A stretch of 64,000 nucleotides of DNA from Chryseobacterium sp. FH2 (GTDB lineage Bacteria > Bacteroidota > Bacteroidia > Flavobacteriales > Weeksellaceae), in contig NZ_LFNE01000001.1 of the NCBI RefSeq assembly GCF_001045455.1, forward strand, positions 248,001 to 312,000. The letters run 5' to 3'. A program made the translations under genes and the position numbers. This document shows positions 26,214 to 34,710 of the stretch, piece after piece (positions within the stretch are counted from its first letter, which is position 1; each line of letters opens with the position of its first letter). Below the pieces are notes generated by a model. It saw nothing but the letters and a program-made list of their open reading frames with translations, was not told the origin of the DNA and did not search any database.

Positions 26214-26473
26214 TAATTCAATTCTTCAACAATAATAAAATCTCCTTCTTCTTCACGAAGAGCGATTCGGCTTTTTTCCTCTCCAAATTCCACATACATT
26301 GGTCCACTAAACGGCGCTTGATACAAAATTCTGAATGAAGTTTCCGGAAGAAGCCCCATTTCGATGATTTTATTGGGCATTTTCAGATGGTCATTGTCAT
26401 ATCCCAAAATCTTCCCCATTTTGTTTTTGGGAAATCCGCTCAATTTGTGTAAATCCTTATCTTTCAAAGCCAA
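26213..26473 (-). CDS. feoA: ferrous iron transport protein A
   Basis: 86 residues, SH3-like fold typical of FeoA: NKIIEMGLLPETSFRILYQAPFSGPMYVEF and an ALREEEGDFIIVEE end. FeoA binds FeoB and tunes its activity. A -7 element TATATTTG lies at 26487-26494, giving a very short leader. Confidence 0.92.
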   Translation of the reverse strand: MALKDKDLHKLSGFPKNKMGKILGYDNDHLKMPNKIIEMGLLPETSFRILYQAPFSGPMYVEFGEEKSRIALREEEGDFIIVEELN

Positions 26474-26486
26474 ATTTTTGTGTCTG

Positions 26487-26494
26487 CAAATATA
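26487..26494 (-). promoter_or_regulatory. -7 element of the feo operon
   Basis: Minus strand TATATTTG (TAnnTTTG), 13 bp upstream of the feoA start. No TTG at the usual distance; an activator or alternative -33 would be required. No Fur-like palindrome was recognised. Confidence 0.4.
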
Positions 26495-26535
26495 CGCTAT
26501 TTAAATTTAATCTAAATAACGATGTGCCATAAAAG

Positions 26536-26573
26536 AAATCAACCCAAACACACGAATGCGTTTGGGTTGATTT
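26536..26573 (-). terminator. terminator after the GLPGLI gene
   Basis: Perfect 14-bp stem AAATCAACCCAAAC / GTTTGGGTTGATTT (26536-26549, 26560-26573), loop ACACGAATGC, 28 bp past the stop of the 26602-27513 gene. Confidence 0.85.
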
Positions 26574-26601
26574 ACAAAATATAATTTAGTTGATATGAAG
26601 C

Positions 26602-27513
26602 TTATTTTTTCTTCTTTTCAGTAACTTGGGCCTGATTAATCTCAATCGGGTTATCATTAGCATTGAAGAAATCTTTGTACATTTTTTCCTGTTTTTTCAT
26701 TATATCTCCAATTGTTCCATCCATTCCAGGGATACTTTTAGATAGCATTTCCTGCGTCATCATAGGTCTTACTGTAGCAAAAGGATCTTTTTTAAAATCA
26801 CTGTATGTTTTCTCAAACTTTTCTCTTGTCAATTCGTTCACTTTTCCACCTTTAGCCTGCATTAGGTTTTCAATATATGAGTATTCTGTATAATCTTTTA
26901 CCCTTTTATTTCCTTGTAAAACCCAAGAATAGTTTTTTCCTTCATCTTCTATTTTTACAATAAGACCCGGAAGTCCTGAAAACTTATATGGTCCGTCTTG
27001 AAAAGGAATATCTGTACTAAACCAAGCAGTCCATTTTCTTCCTCCAAATTCAGTAGTTGCCTTTTGAGCAGCATATTCTCCGATCTTTTGTTTGTCACCC
27101 AAGATATTCCAGTTGAATTTTACATCTTCGTTGTATCCAATATTACTTGGAGTAAATCCACTCGCAATTTTGTCTACATATTGTACTTTCATGCTTGGAT
27201 AAAATTTATAAATTCTTGCTGAAATTTTTGGGGTTTTAAGAGATTTTGAAATATCTTTCATCATACCCGCCTTTTGCATCGCTTCAAATTCCACCTTCAT
27301 AATAGAATCCTGCGAGATAACGGTGTAATCCTGATACACCGATCTGTTTTTATCCGTAATATCAAGAATTGTAATCACTTTATCAAGCTTTGCTGAATCT
27401 TTTTTAGGTTTAAAAGTTAATTCATAAAAAAAACGGTTTGCGGTTTCTTTCGATTCCTGAGCATTCGCAAAAGCCACAATAACAATTAAGAATATTGAGA
27501 AAAGTTTTTTCAT
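26602..27513 (-). CDS. GLPGLI family protein (Porph_ging domain)
   Basis: 303 residues. Signal peptide MKKLFSIFLIVIVAFANAQ, the signature GPYKFSGLPGLI at about residues 173-184, then VKIEDEGKNYSWVL. It is the closest relative in the window of the copy at 13598-14446 (both have KWTAW/NWVAWF before FxDIPFQDGPYKF). The C-terminus ends in a Lys run. Function is unknown; the family is exported and restricted largely to Bacteroidetes. It has its own terminator. Confidence 0.9.
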   Translation of the reverse strand: MKKLFSIFLIVIVAFANAQESKETANRFFYELTFKPKKDSAKLDKVITILDITDKNRSVYQDYTVISQDSIMKVEFEAMQKAGMMKDISKSLKTPKISARIYKFYPSMKVQYVDKIASGFTPSNIGYNEDVKFNWNILGDKQKIGEYAAQKATTEFGGRKWTAWFSTDIPFQDGPYKFSGLPGLIVKIEDEGKNYSWVLQGNKRVKDYTEYSYIENLMQAKGGKVNELTREKFEKTYSDFKKDPFATVRPMMTQEMLSKSIPGMDGTIGDIMKKQEKMYKDFFNANDNPIEINQAQVTEKKKK

Positions 27514-27750
27514 TTTGAAAAGGTTTATATAATTAGTTAGCCTTTACTAACTTTTGTTACAGATTGTATGTCTTTTTATTTTGTTATTTTTTAATTTTAA
27601 TATTTACCAGATTAAAAATATTGATTTTCAATTATTTATATTAGCCGAACGATAATTATCCGTTTTATGGAGAAGCAAAATTTGTGATTCCGTTAAAACA
27701 CTTTTTATCCATAAAATTTTAACTTTAATATACCTAAAAACAAAATTATT

Positions 27751-28248
27751 ATGGACACTTTATCTCAATTAAAAAACGAGCTTGATGCCGAGTATCAGAC
27801 GACCCGAAAATTTTTTGAAGCTTACCCTGAAGGCAAAAATGATTATGCCCCTCATGAAAAAAGCTCGAAAATGATGCCTTTGGCAACTCATATTGCAGAA
27901 ATTTTTGAATGGCCCAACGCGATGCTGAAAACTTCGGAACTGGATTTCGCTAAAGTAAATTATAAACCGAGCAATTTGTATACGAAGGATGATCTGCTTC
28001 AAAAACTCGATGAAAATTACCACTCCGGAAAAGCAGCACTTGAACAAGCAAAAGAGGAGGATCTTGATAAAATATGGTCATTAAAAAATAACGGTGAAGA
28101 GCTTAGAAAATGGACTAAATACGGCTCCATTCGTCACGGTTTAAACCAAATTACACATCATAGAGCTCAATTGGGGGTTTATTACAGGCTGAATGATATT
28201 CCGCTTCCCGGAAGCTATGGCCCGACAGCAGATAATCCTGATTTTTAG
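27751..28248 (+). CDS. DinB family protein
   Basis: 165 residues, four-helix bundle of the DinB/YfiT type. Metal-ligand His residues are in THIAEIFEW (about residue 50) and in the C-terminal RHGLNQITHHRAQLGVYYR (about 130-148). Members are metal-dependent enzymes such as thiol transferases or hydrolases; the substrate is unknown. It ends in a strong bidirectional terminator shared with the convergent outer-membrane gene. Confidence 0.88.
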   Translation: MDTLSQLKNELDAEYQTTRKFFEAYPEGKNDYAPHEKSSKMMPLATHIAEIFEWPNAMLKTSELDFAKVNYKPSNLYTKDDLLQKLDENYHSGKAALEQAKEEDLDKIWSLKNNGEELRKWTKYGSIRHGLNQITHHRAQLGVYYRLNDIPLPGSYGPTADNPDF

Positions 28249-28271
28249 ATTATTAAATATATCTTAAATAA

Positions 28272-28300
28272 AAAAACCAACCTCAATGAGATTGGTTTTT
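28272..28300. terminator. bidirectional terminator between dinB-like and OMP genes
   Basis: AAAAACCAA-C-CTC AAT GAG-A-TTGGTTTTT (28272-28300); one mismatch, A/T runs on both sides, located between two converging genes. Confidence 0.85.
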
Positions 28301-28304
28301 CTTT

Positions 28305-31010
28305 TTATTTAAAATTGAATTTTACAGTAAACATGACTTGGCTTGGACGAAGCTGGATTCTTGTGTAAGTATCCGTGAATCCGTCAACGGTATATGTTTC
28401 AAACAATTTCCTATTGGCAACATTCATCCATTTAACTTCAAAATCAATTTTCTTTTTAGCCCAAGTAAACTGATAAGAAACATCAAAGAATGGGTTTTTA
28501 TATTTGGAGGTATCATTTCCAGTATTTACCTGATCCCAATAAAATCCGAAAGTATGGTTTTCAACAGGATATAAGAATAGGTTTAAATTGTGGTTATATC
28601 CATTCGTTCTAAAGTCCGATCCTGTTACACTATTTCTTGTATTCCAAGAATATGTGAAGTTATAATCCAAACTCATCCAACTAAAATAAGTGTTATTAAA
28701 TTTAGCCCCAACACTTTGATTTACAGAATGATTCTCAAATCCTATGCTGTTTCTTTTTTGAAAAGACTCCGATTCTGTATTTCTATAATTCAAAGAGGCA
28801 TTTGTTTTGAATTTTGGGAAATATTTTCCAAACTCAGCGCTGTAAGTATTGGATATATTTGTGTTATCTTCCAATTCATAGATAATTGTAGAAGCTCCTG
28901 TACCTTGATTTAGGACGTTTGCGGTAAGATTTCTCTTTGCATAAGTATATCTATATCTTACGTTAAAGAAAATATTATTTAATGGATTTCTATATTCAAT
29001 TCCTGTTCCTGCAGATTTTGAGTTAATTTCATTAATAGGATTTTGAGGAGACATTGAGCTTAAACTTCCCGGATTTGAAAGGATACTTCCTGCATACATA
29101 TCACTAATATCACCAAAACTATTGCTTATACTCCCATTCACACTGGCTTTCCAGAATGAAGCAAAAGAATACTGTGCAAACGCATTAGGTTCAAAGGTAA
29201 CTTTATGTAATGATTTTGAAACATCTCTGTCATCATCTTTAGCAGTTATATTATTAAAATTTACCGGCATTTGGGCAAACACCATCCAAGCATCAGTTTT
29301 CAAATTAATACCCACAGCCCCATATGGGATGGTGTTTGTATACTTTATATTATTTACATAACTGTTCCCATATCCGATTGTTCCGCTATTTGTAATACCT
29401 AATAATTCTGAATTCATATTATTGGTGGAAAAATTTAGACCTACTTCTGGTGTAAACGTCCAATTTTTTTTAGTAAAACTTATATTAGCAGAATGATTTG
29501 CCTGAAAAGTTTTCATATTAAAATTCTGGCGGACAATGTTTGCTCCTTGAAAATCAAAAAATGTATATTGATCTGTTGCAGGATCATATGAGGTAGGAAT
29601 TTTTATATAAGAAGCAGGATTTATATCTAAATTTTGGTGGTCATCCTGATAACTTAAATATGATTTTATGTTAATCATTTTTTCCTTCCATGGCAAAATG
29701 GTGCTCAATGAATTTTGAAAAGAGGTTGTTGGAGACTGTACTCCTTCATTTCCATTTCTAGCCCCAAATCTGTCATTAATATCTGTGCTTGCTCTATCAG
29801 CATTCCAGAACTGGCTAAATGAAGTTGTATTTTTAAAGAATCCTTTCTTAGCATTTTTTGTGAAAATCAATTCTCCTTTTGCTTTATCAGTATAAAAATG
29901 GTTAAGAATATTTGTTGTATAATGAGTATTTTTTTGATAGTCATTTTGCTCAGTATAAGATTCTCTTTCAATGGCATTATTAGTATAATTTGCATTGGCC
30001 TTTAATTCCCATTCTTTTTTCTTATCAATATTTGTAAGATAATTGGCTGATAAATAATGTACATTATTCATCAAATATCTTTTAGCAGGAAGATCGGGAG
30101 TACTTGCGTTTTCCACATTTAGCCAATCATTTTGGGATGCATTAATCCTTCTGCCTTCCCATCCGCTTCCAAATGCTAAGATATTCCCTTCATTTTCCAC
30201 CTGCTCTCCCATATTGTTTGTTTTATAATTAACAACCCATTGGCTTTTTTGTCCAAAAAACATGGGCGTTAATTTTACATTCCACAACCAAGGATCTCCG
30301 AAACCGGTTCCCACTTCGCCACGGCCTGTCATTGTCACGGAATTTTTAAGCTTAATATTAATCGCAGCCTGATCGGAAGGCACTTTATCCTGAAGTATTT
30401 TTACCGGTTGGTGATTTTCAAGAACCTCAACTTTTTGTACGGCATCTTTTGGAAGTGAATTGTTAATTGTTCCGTAACCTCCTTCCATTAAATCCTTTCC
30501 GTTTACATAAAATTTATTGATTGCATTTCCTTGATAAAGGATTGTTCCGTCGGTATTTACTTCAATTCCGGGAATTTTTCTCATTACATCGGCTAACGTT
30601 CTGTCGTTTTTGCTGTCAAAAGCTTTCAGATCATACGCAATGGTATCCCCTCTAGAGGTAATCATTTTTGTTTTCAGCTGAACTTCTTTAATTTCTGTAG
30701 CTTCAGACTGCATTTTAAAGCTTAATGTCTGATCACTGTTGCTGATTTGTTTGGTTAAGGGTTTCTGGTTAAATGCTTTGACTTTCAAATCTACATTCGA
30801 TTCTGCAGAAGTAAAAGTTACTTTGTATTCCCCCTTTGAGTTGGTAATCCCATATGCCAAAATTGCATCTTTTCCTGGTTCTTCTACCGTCACACTTGCG
30901 CTTGGGATTGCAATTCCATCTTCATCAGTAATTTTTCCCGAAACCGTCTTTTGGGCAAAAGAAAGAATTGAGAAAAAAATCATCAGAAACAAAGAAATCT
31001 TTTTTTTCAT
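28305..31010 (-). CDS. outer-membrane beta-barrel protein with carboxypeptidase-regulatory N-domain
   Basis: 901 residues. Signal peptide (about 1-19), a CarboxypepD_reg-like Ig domain (about 21-105, VSGKITDEDGIAIPSASVTV), a plug-like region (IPGIEVNTDGTILYQGNAI, VEVLENHQPVKIL) and then a long outer-membrane barrel to the C-terminal aromatic end VMFTVKFNFK. It belongs to the TonB-receptor-like outer_membrane_beta-barrel group. No TonB box can be assigned. It may import or export an unknown polymer or peptide. A GLPGLI gene lies beyond the converging dinB-like gene. Confidence 0.88.
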   Translation of the reverse strand: MKKKISLFLMIFFSILSFAQKTVSGKITDEDGIAIPSASVTVEEPGKDAILAYGITNSKGEYKVTFTSAESNVDLKVKAFNQKPLTKQISNSDQTLSFKMQSEATEIKEVQLKTKMITSRGDTIAYDLKAFDSKNDRTLADVMRKIPGIEVNTDGTILYQGNAINKFYVNGKDLMEGGYGTINNSLPKDAVQKVEVLENHQPVKILQDKVPSDQAAINIKLKNSVTMTGRGEVGTGFGDPWLWNVKLTPMFFGQKSQWVVNYKTNNMGEQVENEGNILAFGSGWEGRRINASQNDWLNVENASTPDLPAKRYLMNNVHYLSANYLTNIDKKKEWELKANANYTNNAIERESYTEQNDYQKNTHYTTNILNHFYTDKAKGELIFTKNAKKGFFKNTTSFSQFWNADRASTDINDRFGARNGNEGVQSPTTSFQNSLSTILPWKEKMINIKSYLSYQDDHQNLDINPASYIKIPTSYDPATDQYTFFDFQGANIVRQNFNMKTFQANHSANISFTKKNWTFTPEVGLNFSTNNMNSELLGITNSGTIGYGNSYVNNIKYTNTIPYGAVGINLKTDAWMVFAQMPVNFNNITAKDDDRDVSKSLHKVTFEPNAFAQYSFASFWKASVNGSISNSFGDISDMYAGSILSNPGSLSSMSPQNPINEINSKSAGTGIEYRNPLNNIFFNVRYRYTYAKRNLTANVLNQGTGASTIIYELEDNTNISNTYSAEFGKYFPKFKTNASLNYRNTESESFQKRNSIGFENHSVNQSVGAKFNNTYFSWMSLDYNFTYSWNTRNSVTGSDFRTNGYNHNLNLFLYPVENHTFGFYWDQVNTGNDTSKYKNPFFDVSYQFTWAKKKIDFEVKWMNVANRKLFETYTVDGFTDTYTRIQLRPSQVMFTVKFNFK

Positions 31011-31311
31011 AATTTATTATTTGAATAATTAGTTATTGGTTATAGCTTTTTGTTACACTCTATTAAAGATGAAATTTGTTTTAAAAAGTTAAAACTTTAT
31101 TTTATCACTACAAACATAGTTATATTTTTTTATATTTCATTCAAGCATTTTAAAGAAGAAAATTTATTTTTAAAATATTCATCACCATCGAATGAAAAAT
31201 ATAAATCTTTTTTACCTTTTTATTCTTCATTTGTTTCAATTATTGAATTTTAAAACATATTGCTATTTATTTTTTATCTAATTGTATAAATTTGTAGAAA
31301 AGAACCATATT
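31011..31311. other. 301-bp divergent promoter region
   Basis: AT-rich spacer between the OMP gene (minus) and the XRE regulator (plus). It holds the OMP promoter (31111-31144) and a candidate XRE promoter (TTG 31260-31262, 24-bp spacer, TAAATTTG 31287-31294). No ORF is supported within it. Confidence 0.6.
31111..31144 (-). promoter_or_regulatory. promoter of the OMP gene
   Basis: Minus strand TTG (31142-31144), 23-bp spacer, TATGTTTG (31111-31118), about 100 bp upstream of the start codon. Confidence 0.6.
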
Positions 31312-31665
31312 ATGGGAGTAGGAACAAACCTAAAAAAACTCAGAAACAAGACCAAACTTTCTCAGCAGGAAATCGCTGATATGCTAGGTTTAGACAGAAA
31401 TACGTATACCAACTGGGAAAACGAAGTTACGGATATCAAATCCCAATATATTCCAAAATTGGCGGAAATTTTCCAGGTAAGTATTCTTGACCTTTTTGAT
31501 GGAGCGCAGAAAAATCAGTTTGTAAATAACAGCTACGATAACAAAGATAGTTCTGTTGGTCAAAAAGATTTTCAACAAGGAATTATTCTTAATATCACAG
31601 AACCAGAATTAGCAAGAGATTTGGTTTCTAAGCTAGAAGAACTAATCAAAAGTTTGAAAAAATAA
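31312..31665 (+). CDS. XRE family helix-turn-helix regulator
   Basis: 117 residues from ATG 31312-31314 (MGVGTNLKKLRNKTKLSQQE); the ten extra codons upstream overlap the promoter. HTH_3 domain about 5-62 (QQEIADMLGLDRNTYTNWEN), then a polar linker and a C-terminal helix (about 95-115) that could dimerise. A single-gene unit. It faces the divergent OMP gene and may control it (inference). Confidence 0.88.
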   Translation: MGVGTNLKKLRNKTKLSQQEIADMLGLDRNTYTNWENEVTDIKSQYIPKLAEIFQVSILDLFDGAQKNQFVNNSYDNKDSSVGQKDFQQGIILNITEPELARDLVSKLEELIKSLKK

Positions 31666-31680
31666 ATTTTTAATTTGCCA

Positions 31681-31734
31681 TTCCGTAGGAATCCATACTT
31701 TTATTGGAATAAAATGGCTTACATTCCTACGGAA
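31681..31734. repeat. long imperfect hairpin between convergent genes
   Basis: Outer 12-bp perfect inverted repeat TTCCGTAGGAAT / ATTCCTACGGAA (31681-31692, 31723-31734). The 30-nt interior contains an inner stem TTTTATT-GG-AATAAAA flanked by CCAT and TGG. It has no long T-run. It may act as a two-way transcript-end structure for the XRE and GLPGLI genes, or be a small mobile palindromic element. Confidence 0.55.
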
Positions 31735-31743
31735 AGACAAAAT

Positions 31744-32508
31744 TTATTCAAAAGGTTTTAATTCCAGAGGATTATTTTTCATTATTTTCATTTTATCAAG
31801 TATATTTTGGGTTTCTTTTCTGAAACCTTCATCATCAATTGGAGGAAAAGCAGCCAAAGTAAATTCCATATTATACTTAGACTTTAAATAATTTTTTTTG
31901 CTCATCAGTTTATAATTAGAAAGATTGAATGTAAATTCTTCTGAATCTTTTTCAATTTTTGTCACTGTGAAATGATAATCATCTCTTGTATCATACAGGT
32001 CAAAAATCAATCCCGGAAGGCCCGTAAATTTATATGGTCCAGTTGAAAAAGGATATTCTTTAGAAAAATACGCAATCCATCTACGTCCATATTTATTAGT
32101 TGCTGCCATTTGACATTTTACTCCATTTATTATTTTTGTATCCCCATACAAAACCCATTTTAAAGGCTCAGATTCTTCATATCTCAGTTTCGCATCTGAA
32201 AATTTTATAAAAACAGACGTTTTATTATTTGTTTTTATTACTCTTTCCTGAAAATAATCACTAATTATTCTAGTATCTATTGCAGCTGTTTGTTTATACT
32301 GTCCTGTATCGTTCAAATAGTTTTGGGCGGCTCCAAAATATGAATCTTGAGAATTACTTAATAAAACAAATTTCTGAGTGTGACGATATTTTTCACCTAA
32401 TTGAAGCTTAGAATCATAAATAACTTTTATAGTTGATTTAAAACTAACTTTTTGAGCACAAGTTGCTATGCAAATAATAGTTGCAAGAATTATGTATATC
32501 TTTTTCAT
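31744..32508 (-). CDS. GLPGLI family protein, divergent copy
   Basis: 254 residues from ATG 32506-32508 (MKKIYIILATIICIATCAQ); the longer frame adds eight residues with no signal-peptide logic. The signature GPYKFTGLPGLIFDLYDT is clear near residues 164-181, and RRWIAYFSKEYPF precedes it. It ends shortly after FNLSNYKL and a charged tail. It lies 45 bp downstream of a small secreted two-Cys peptide gene and is probably co-transcribed with it. Function unknown. Confidence 0.88.
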   Translation of the reverse strand: MKKIYIILATIICIATCAQKVSFKSTIKVIYDSKLQLGEKYRHTQKFVLLSNSQDSYFGAAQNYLNDTGQYKQTAAIDTRIISDYFQERVIKTNNKTSVFIKFSDAKLRYEESEPLKWVLYGDTKIINGVKCQMAATNKYGRRWIAYFSKEYPFSTGPYKFTGLPGLIFDLYDTRDDYHFTVTKIEKDSEEFTFNLSNYKLMSKKNYLKSKYNMEFTLAAFPPIDDEGFRKETQNILDKMKIMKNNPLELKPFE

Positions 32509-32553
32509 ATTTAATAAAGGTAGGCAGAACAAGTTCTACCTACCGAATTTAAA

Positions 32554-32763
32554 TTAAGGATTAATTGTTACATTTGGTGTTACTCCACATTCAGCTTGGT
32601 TTGCCGCAGCAATCCAGTCTGCCATTTGATTATACGTATAGTTATTCGGAAATGTAGTATAATGCGTCACTCCACATGTGGAAGTCCAGACTGCCTGAAT
32701 GTTTTTTGCAAACGCCATCACGGAAATACCCATCATAGCGCAAAATAAAATTTTCTTTTTCAT
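32554..32763 (-). CDS. small secreted peptide with two cysteines
   Basis: 69 residues: signal peptide MKKKILFCAMMGISVMAFA (cleavage about residue 19-20), then a 49-residue mature part with Cys in STCGV and in ECGVT, aromatic residues between them (THYTTFPNNYTYNQMADW), and a Pro-containing end. The two CG motifs could form a disulfide. It precedes a GLPGLI gene in the same unit. No family is recognised; an extracellular signal, toxin or GLPGLI substrate are possibilities, none shown. Confidence 0.7.
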   Translation of the reverse strand: MKKKILFCAMMGISVMAFAKNIQAVWTSTCGVTHYTTFPNNYTYNQMADWIAAANQAECGVTPNVTINP

Positions 32764-32781
32764 AATGTTTTGTTTTAAAAA

Positions 32782-32916
32782 TTAATAAATAGATTTTTCC
32801 CAATCCGTGATTCCATGTCTAGAATAGGTTTCCGAATCAGATGATGCATCACTTATGACAGTCAAGAGATTGTAACCACACAACAGACCGTTGTATAGCT
32901 TTCGCGAGTTTCTCAT
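32782..32916 (-). CDS. possible 44-residue ORF upstream of the Cys peptide
   Basis: ATG at 32914-32916 to TAA at 32782-32784. The product begins MRNSRKLYNGLLCGYNL and ends TDWEKSIY. An alternative in-frame ATG lies at 32923-32925. It follows directly a good promoter (32930-32963) and ends 18 bp before the Cys-peptide start, so it could be the first gene of that operon. Its codon use (CGC-like and GTC/CTC codons) differs from neighbours, and no homology is recognised; it may simply be a 5' leader. Confidence 0.3.
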   Translation of the reverse strand: MRNSRKLYNGLLCGYNLLTVISDASSDSETYSRHGITDWEKSIY

Positions 32917-32925
32917 TTGTATCAT

Positions 32926-33239
32926 ATCACAAATTTATGAATAATTCACAAACCATTTACCAATGAAAATCAGCAAATTATGCGCAATTTTATAGGCAAA
33001 AGATAATTCATTGCACAATATTTATACTTAAATTTTTTAACTTAACTTTTATGTTTTACTTATTCTTATTTTATTTTTTTCAGATAGCATGAAATAAAAA
33101 CATACAATTGTTAATTATTTGTTTTAATTTTTATTTAGTCTAAGCATTTAAAATATTGATTTCAATCATAGATTAAAAAAAACTTAAACCACGAATCATA
33201 AATATTTATTTAATAATTTTGTAACATAAAATTTATAAG
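32926..33239. other. 314-bp divergent spacer
   Basis: AT-rich. It holds the minus-strand promoter at 32930-32963 and, for the plus-strand cupin-like gene, a -7 element TAATTTTG at 33214-33221 without a matching -33. No ORF or structured RNA is supported. Confidence 0.5.
32930..32963 (-). promoter_or_regulatory. promoter of the Cys-peptide/GLPGLI unit
   Basis: Minus strand TTG (32961-32963), 23-bp spacer, TAAATTTG (32930-32937). Predicted transcript start is near 32923. Confidence 0.6.
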
Positions 33240-34121
33240 ATGGGAATTAATTTAAAGCCTATAGATATTGTAGACGATATTACTCAAGAAGAGTTTATAG
33301 AAAAATATCTAAAGCCCAGAAGGCCCGTTGTCATCAAAAATATGGCAAGAAAATGGCCTGCTTATCAAAAATGGACAATGGAATATATGAAGGAAGTTGT
33401 TGGTGATGTAGAAGTTCCGTTGTATGACAGCTCAAAAGCAGATCCTGCAGCTCCCATCAACACCCCTACTGCCAAAATGAAATTCGCAGATTATATTGAT
33501 CTTATTCAAAGAGAACCTACTGATCTGAGAATTTTCTTTTTTGATCCTATAAAACAGGCTAAAAAATTATTAGACGATTATATTTCGCCAAAGGATTTGA
33601 TGGGTGGATTTCTAGATAAATATCCATCAATGTTTTTTGGAGGAAAAGGTTCTGTGACCTTCCTTCATTATGATATTGATATGGCTCATATTTTCCATAC
33701 ACACTTCAATGGAAGAAAGCATATTCTTCTTTTTGACTACAAATGGAAAGAAAGACTATACCAGATTCCCTATGCAACCTACGCGTTGGAAGACTATAAT
33801 ATTGAAAATCCTGATTTCACGAAATTCCCGGCATTGGATGGTGTGGAAGGTATTGAGTGTTTCCTTGAGCATGGCGATACGTTATTTATGCCAACGGGCT
33901 GGTGGCACTGGATGAAATATCTTGACGGAAGTTTCTCTATTTCTTTAAGAGCCTGGGATAAATCTTGGGCCGTGAAAGCACATTCTTTATGGAATCTTAC
34001 TTTCCAGCGTAAATTTGATGATATCATGAAGAAGAATTTCAAAAAGAAATACATGGACTGGAAAGAAAAAGTAGCCGTAAAACGAGCAGAAATTGCGTTA
34101 AAAAGAGGGTTACCAAAATAA
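33240..34121 (+). CDS. cupin-like/JmjC-type dioxygenase family protein
   Basis: 293 residues. Cupin_8/JmjC fold: IKNMARKWPAYQKW near the N-terminus, the HxD-type metal site in FLHYDIDMAH (about 140-150), then HTHFNGRKHILLF and the second His region FMPTGWWHWMKYLDGSFSIS (about 219-238). Such enzymes use Fe(II) and 2-oxoglutarate to hydroxylate proteins or small molecules; the substrate is unknown. The Lys/Arg-rich C-terminal helix is extra. A strong terminator follows. Confidence 0.85.
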   Translation: MGINLKPIDIVDDITQEEFIEKYLKPRRPVVIKNMARKWPAYQKWTMEYMKEVVGDVEVPLYDSSKADPAAPINTPTAKMKFADYIDLIQREPTDLRIFFFDPIKQAKKLLDDYISPKDLMGGFLDKYPSMFFGGKGSVTFLHYDIDMAHIFHTHFNGRKHILLFDYKWKERLYQIPYATYALEDYNIENPDFTKFPALDGVEGIECFLEHGDTLFMPTGWWHWMKYLDGSFSISLRAWDKSWAVKAHSLWNLTFQRKFDDIMKKNFKKKYMDWKEKVAVKRAEIALKRGLPK

Positions 34122-34125
34122 AATG

Positions 34126-34156
34126 AAAGACGTTTCTATATGAAACGTCTTTTTTT
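34126..34156 (+). terminator. terminator of the cupin-like gene
   Basis: AAAGACGTTTC / GAAACGTCTTT (34126-34136, 34142-34152), loop TATAT, T-run to 34156. Confidence 0.9.
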
Positions 34157-34474
34157 GTTTAATTAATTTTCTAAGAATGAAAAATCCTCAACATGTATTG
34201 AGGATTTAATCAAAATATTAATATTTGTAGTAAAATTGGTGTTTTTTGTGACTTTCCGGATTATAAAATATTCCCGAACTCCTTCGGGAATATTTAATGT
34301 TCCTTATTCTGTTTAATTTCTAATAGTTGTGGTTGAACATTCAAGTACTATGCCAGGAATACTATATTTTTCACAAAAATTTATTTATTTGTTTTAGATA
34401 CCACATTTTGAGTTTGCGCCTAAAAATGGTACACTTTTAGAATAGATGATTTCAGCACACAAAAAATATTACAT
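34157..34474. other. 318-bp region with two hairpins and no clear gene
   Basis: Hairpin 1: AAATCCTCAA / TTGAGGATTT (34182-34191, 34198-34207). Hairpin 2: AAATATTCCCGAA / TTCGGGAATATTT (34266-34278, 34283-34295). Just beyond hairpin 1, the minus strand reads open for about 32 codons ending ESHKKHQFYYKY, then stop, but has no start codon. It looks like the end of a lost minus-strand gene with its terminator. Confidence 0.4.
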
Positions 34475-34633
34475 ATGAATTCATCTACACAATCTGAAAG
34501 CAGCAATTCACATTTCAACAGGGAAATTGAACGTCAAAAAGCCATTAAAGCTTTGGAAAAAGCAAAAAGTATTAAGAGAAAAGTTGTTTTTCTACCCCAG
34601 GGAGCAACAGGAAATCTAAATTTTATATACTAG
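34475..34633 (+). CDS. small hypothetical protein
   Basis: 52 residues, ATG 34475-34477 to TAG 34631-34633: a Ser/Asn-rich start, then a basic helix (REIERQKAIKALEKAKSIKR) and VVFLPQGATGN. It is followed 12 bp later by a strong terminator on the same strand, which supports a real short transcript. No signal peptide or family recognised. It could be a truncated remnant. Confidence 0.45.
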   Translation: MNSSTQSESSNSHFNREIERQKAIKALEKAKSIKRKVVFLPQGATGNLNFIY

Positions 34634-34645
34634 ATTTACTATAGA

Positions 34646-34676
34646 AAATAAGCTGCAAATTGCAGCTTATTTTTTT
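34646..34676 (+). terminator. terminator after the 52-residue ORF
   Basis: AAATAAGCTGC / GCAGCTTATTT (34646-34656, 34662-34672), loop AAATT, T-run to 34676. It may also serve the M14 peptidase gene converging from the right. Confidence 0.85.
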
Positions 34677-34710
34677 GTTTTCAAAGGATTTTAACTGCAA
34701 TAAAATGAGA

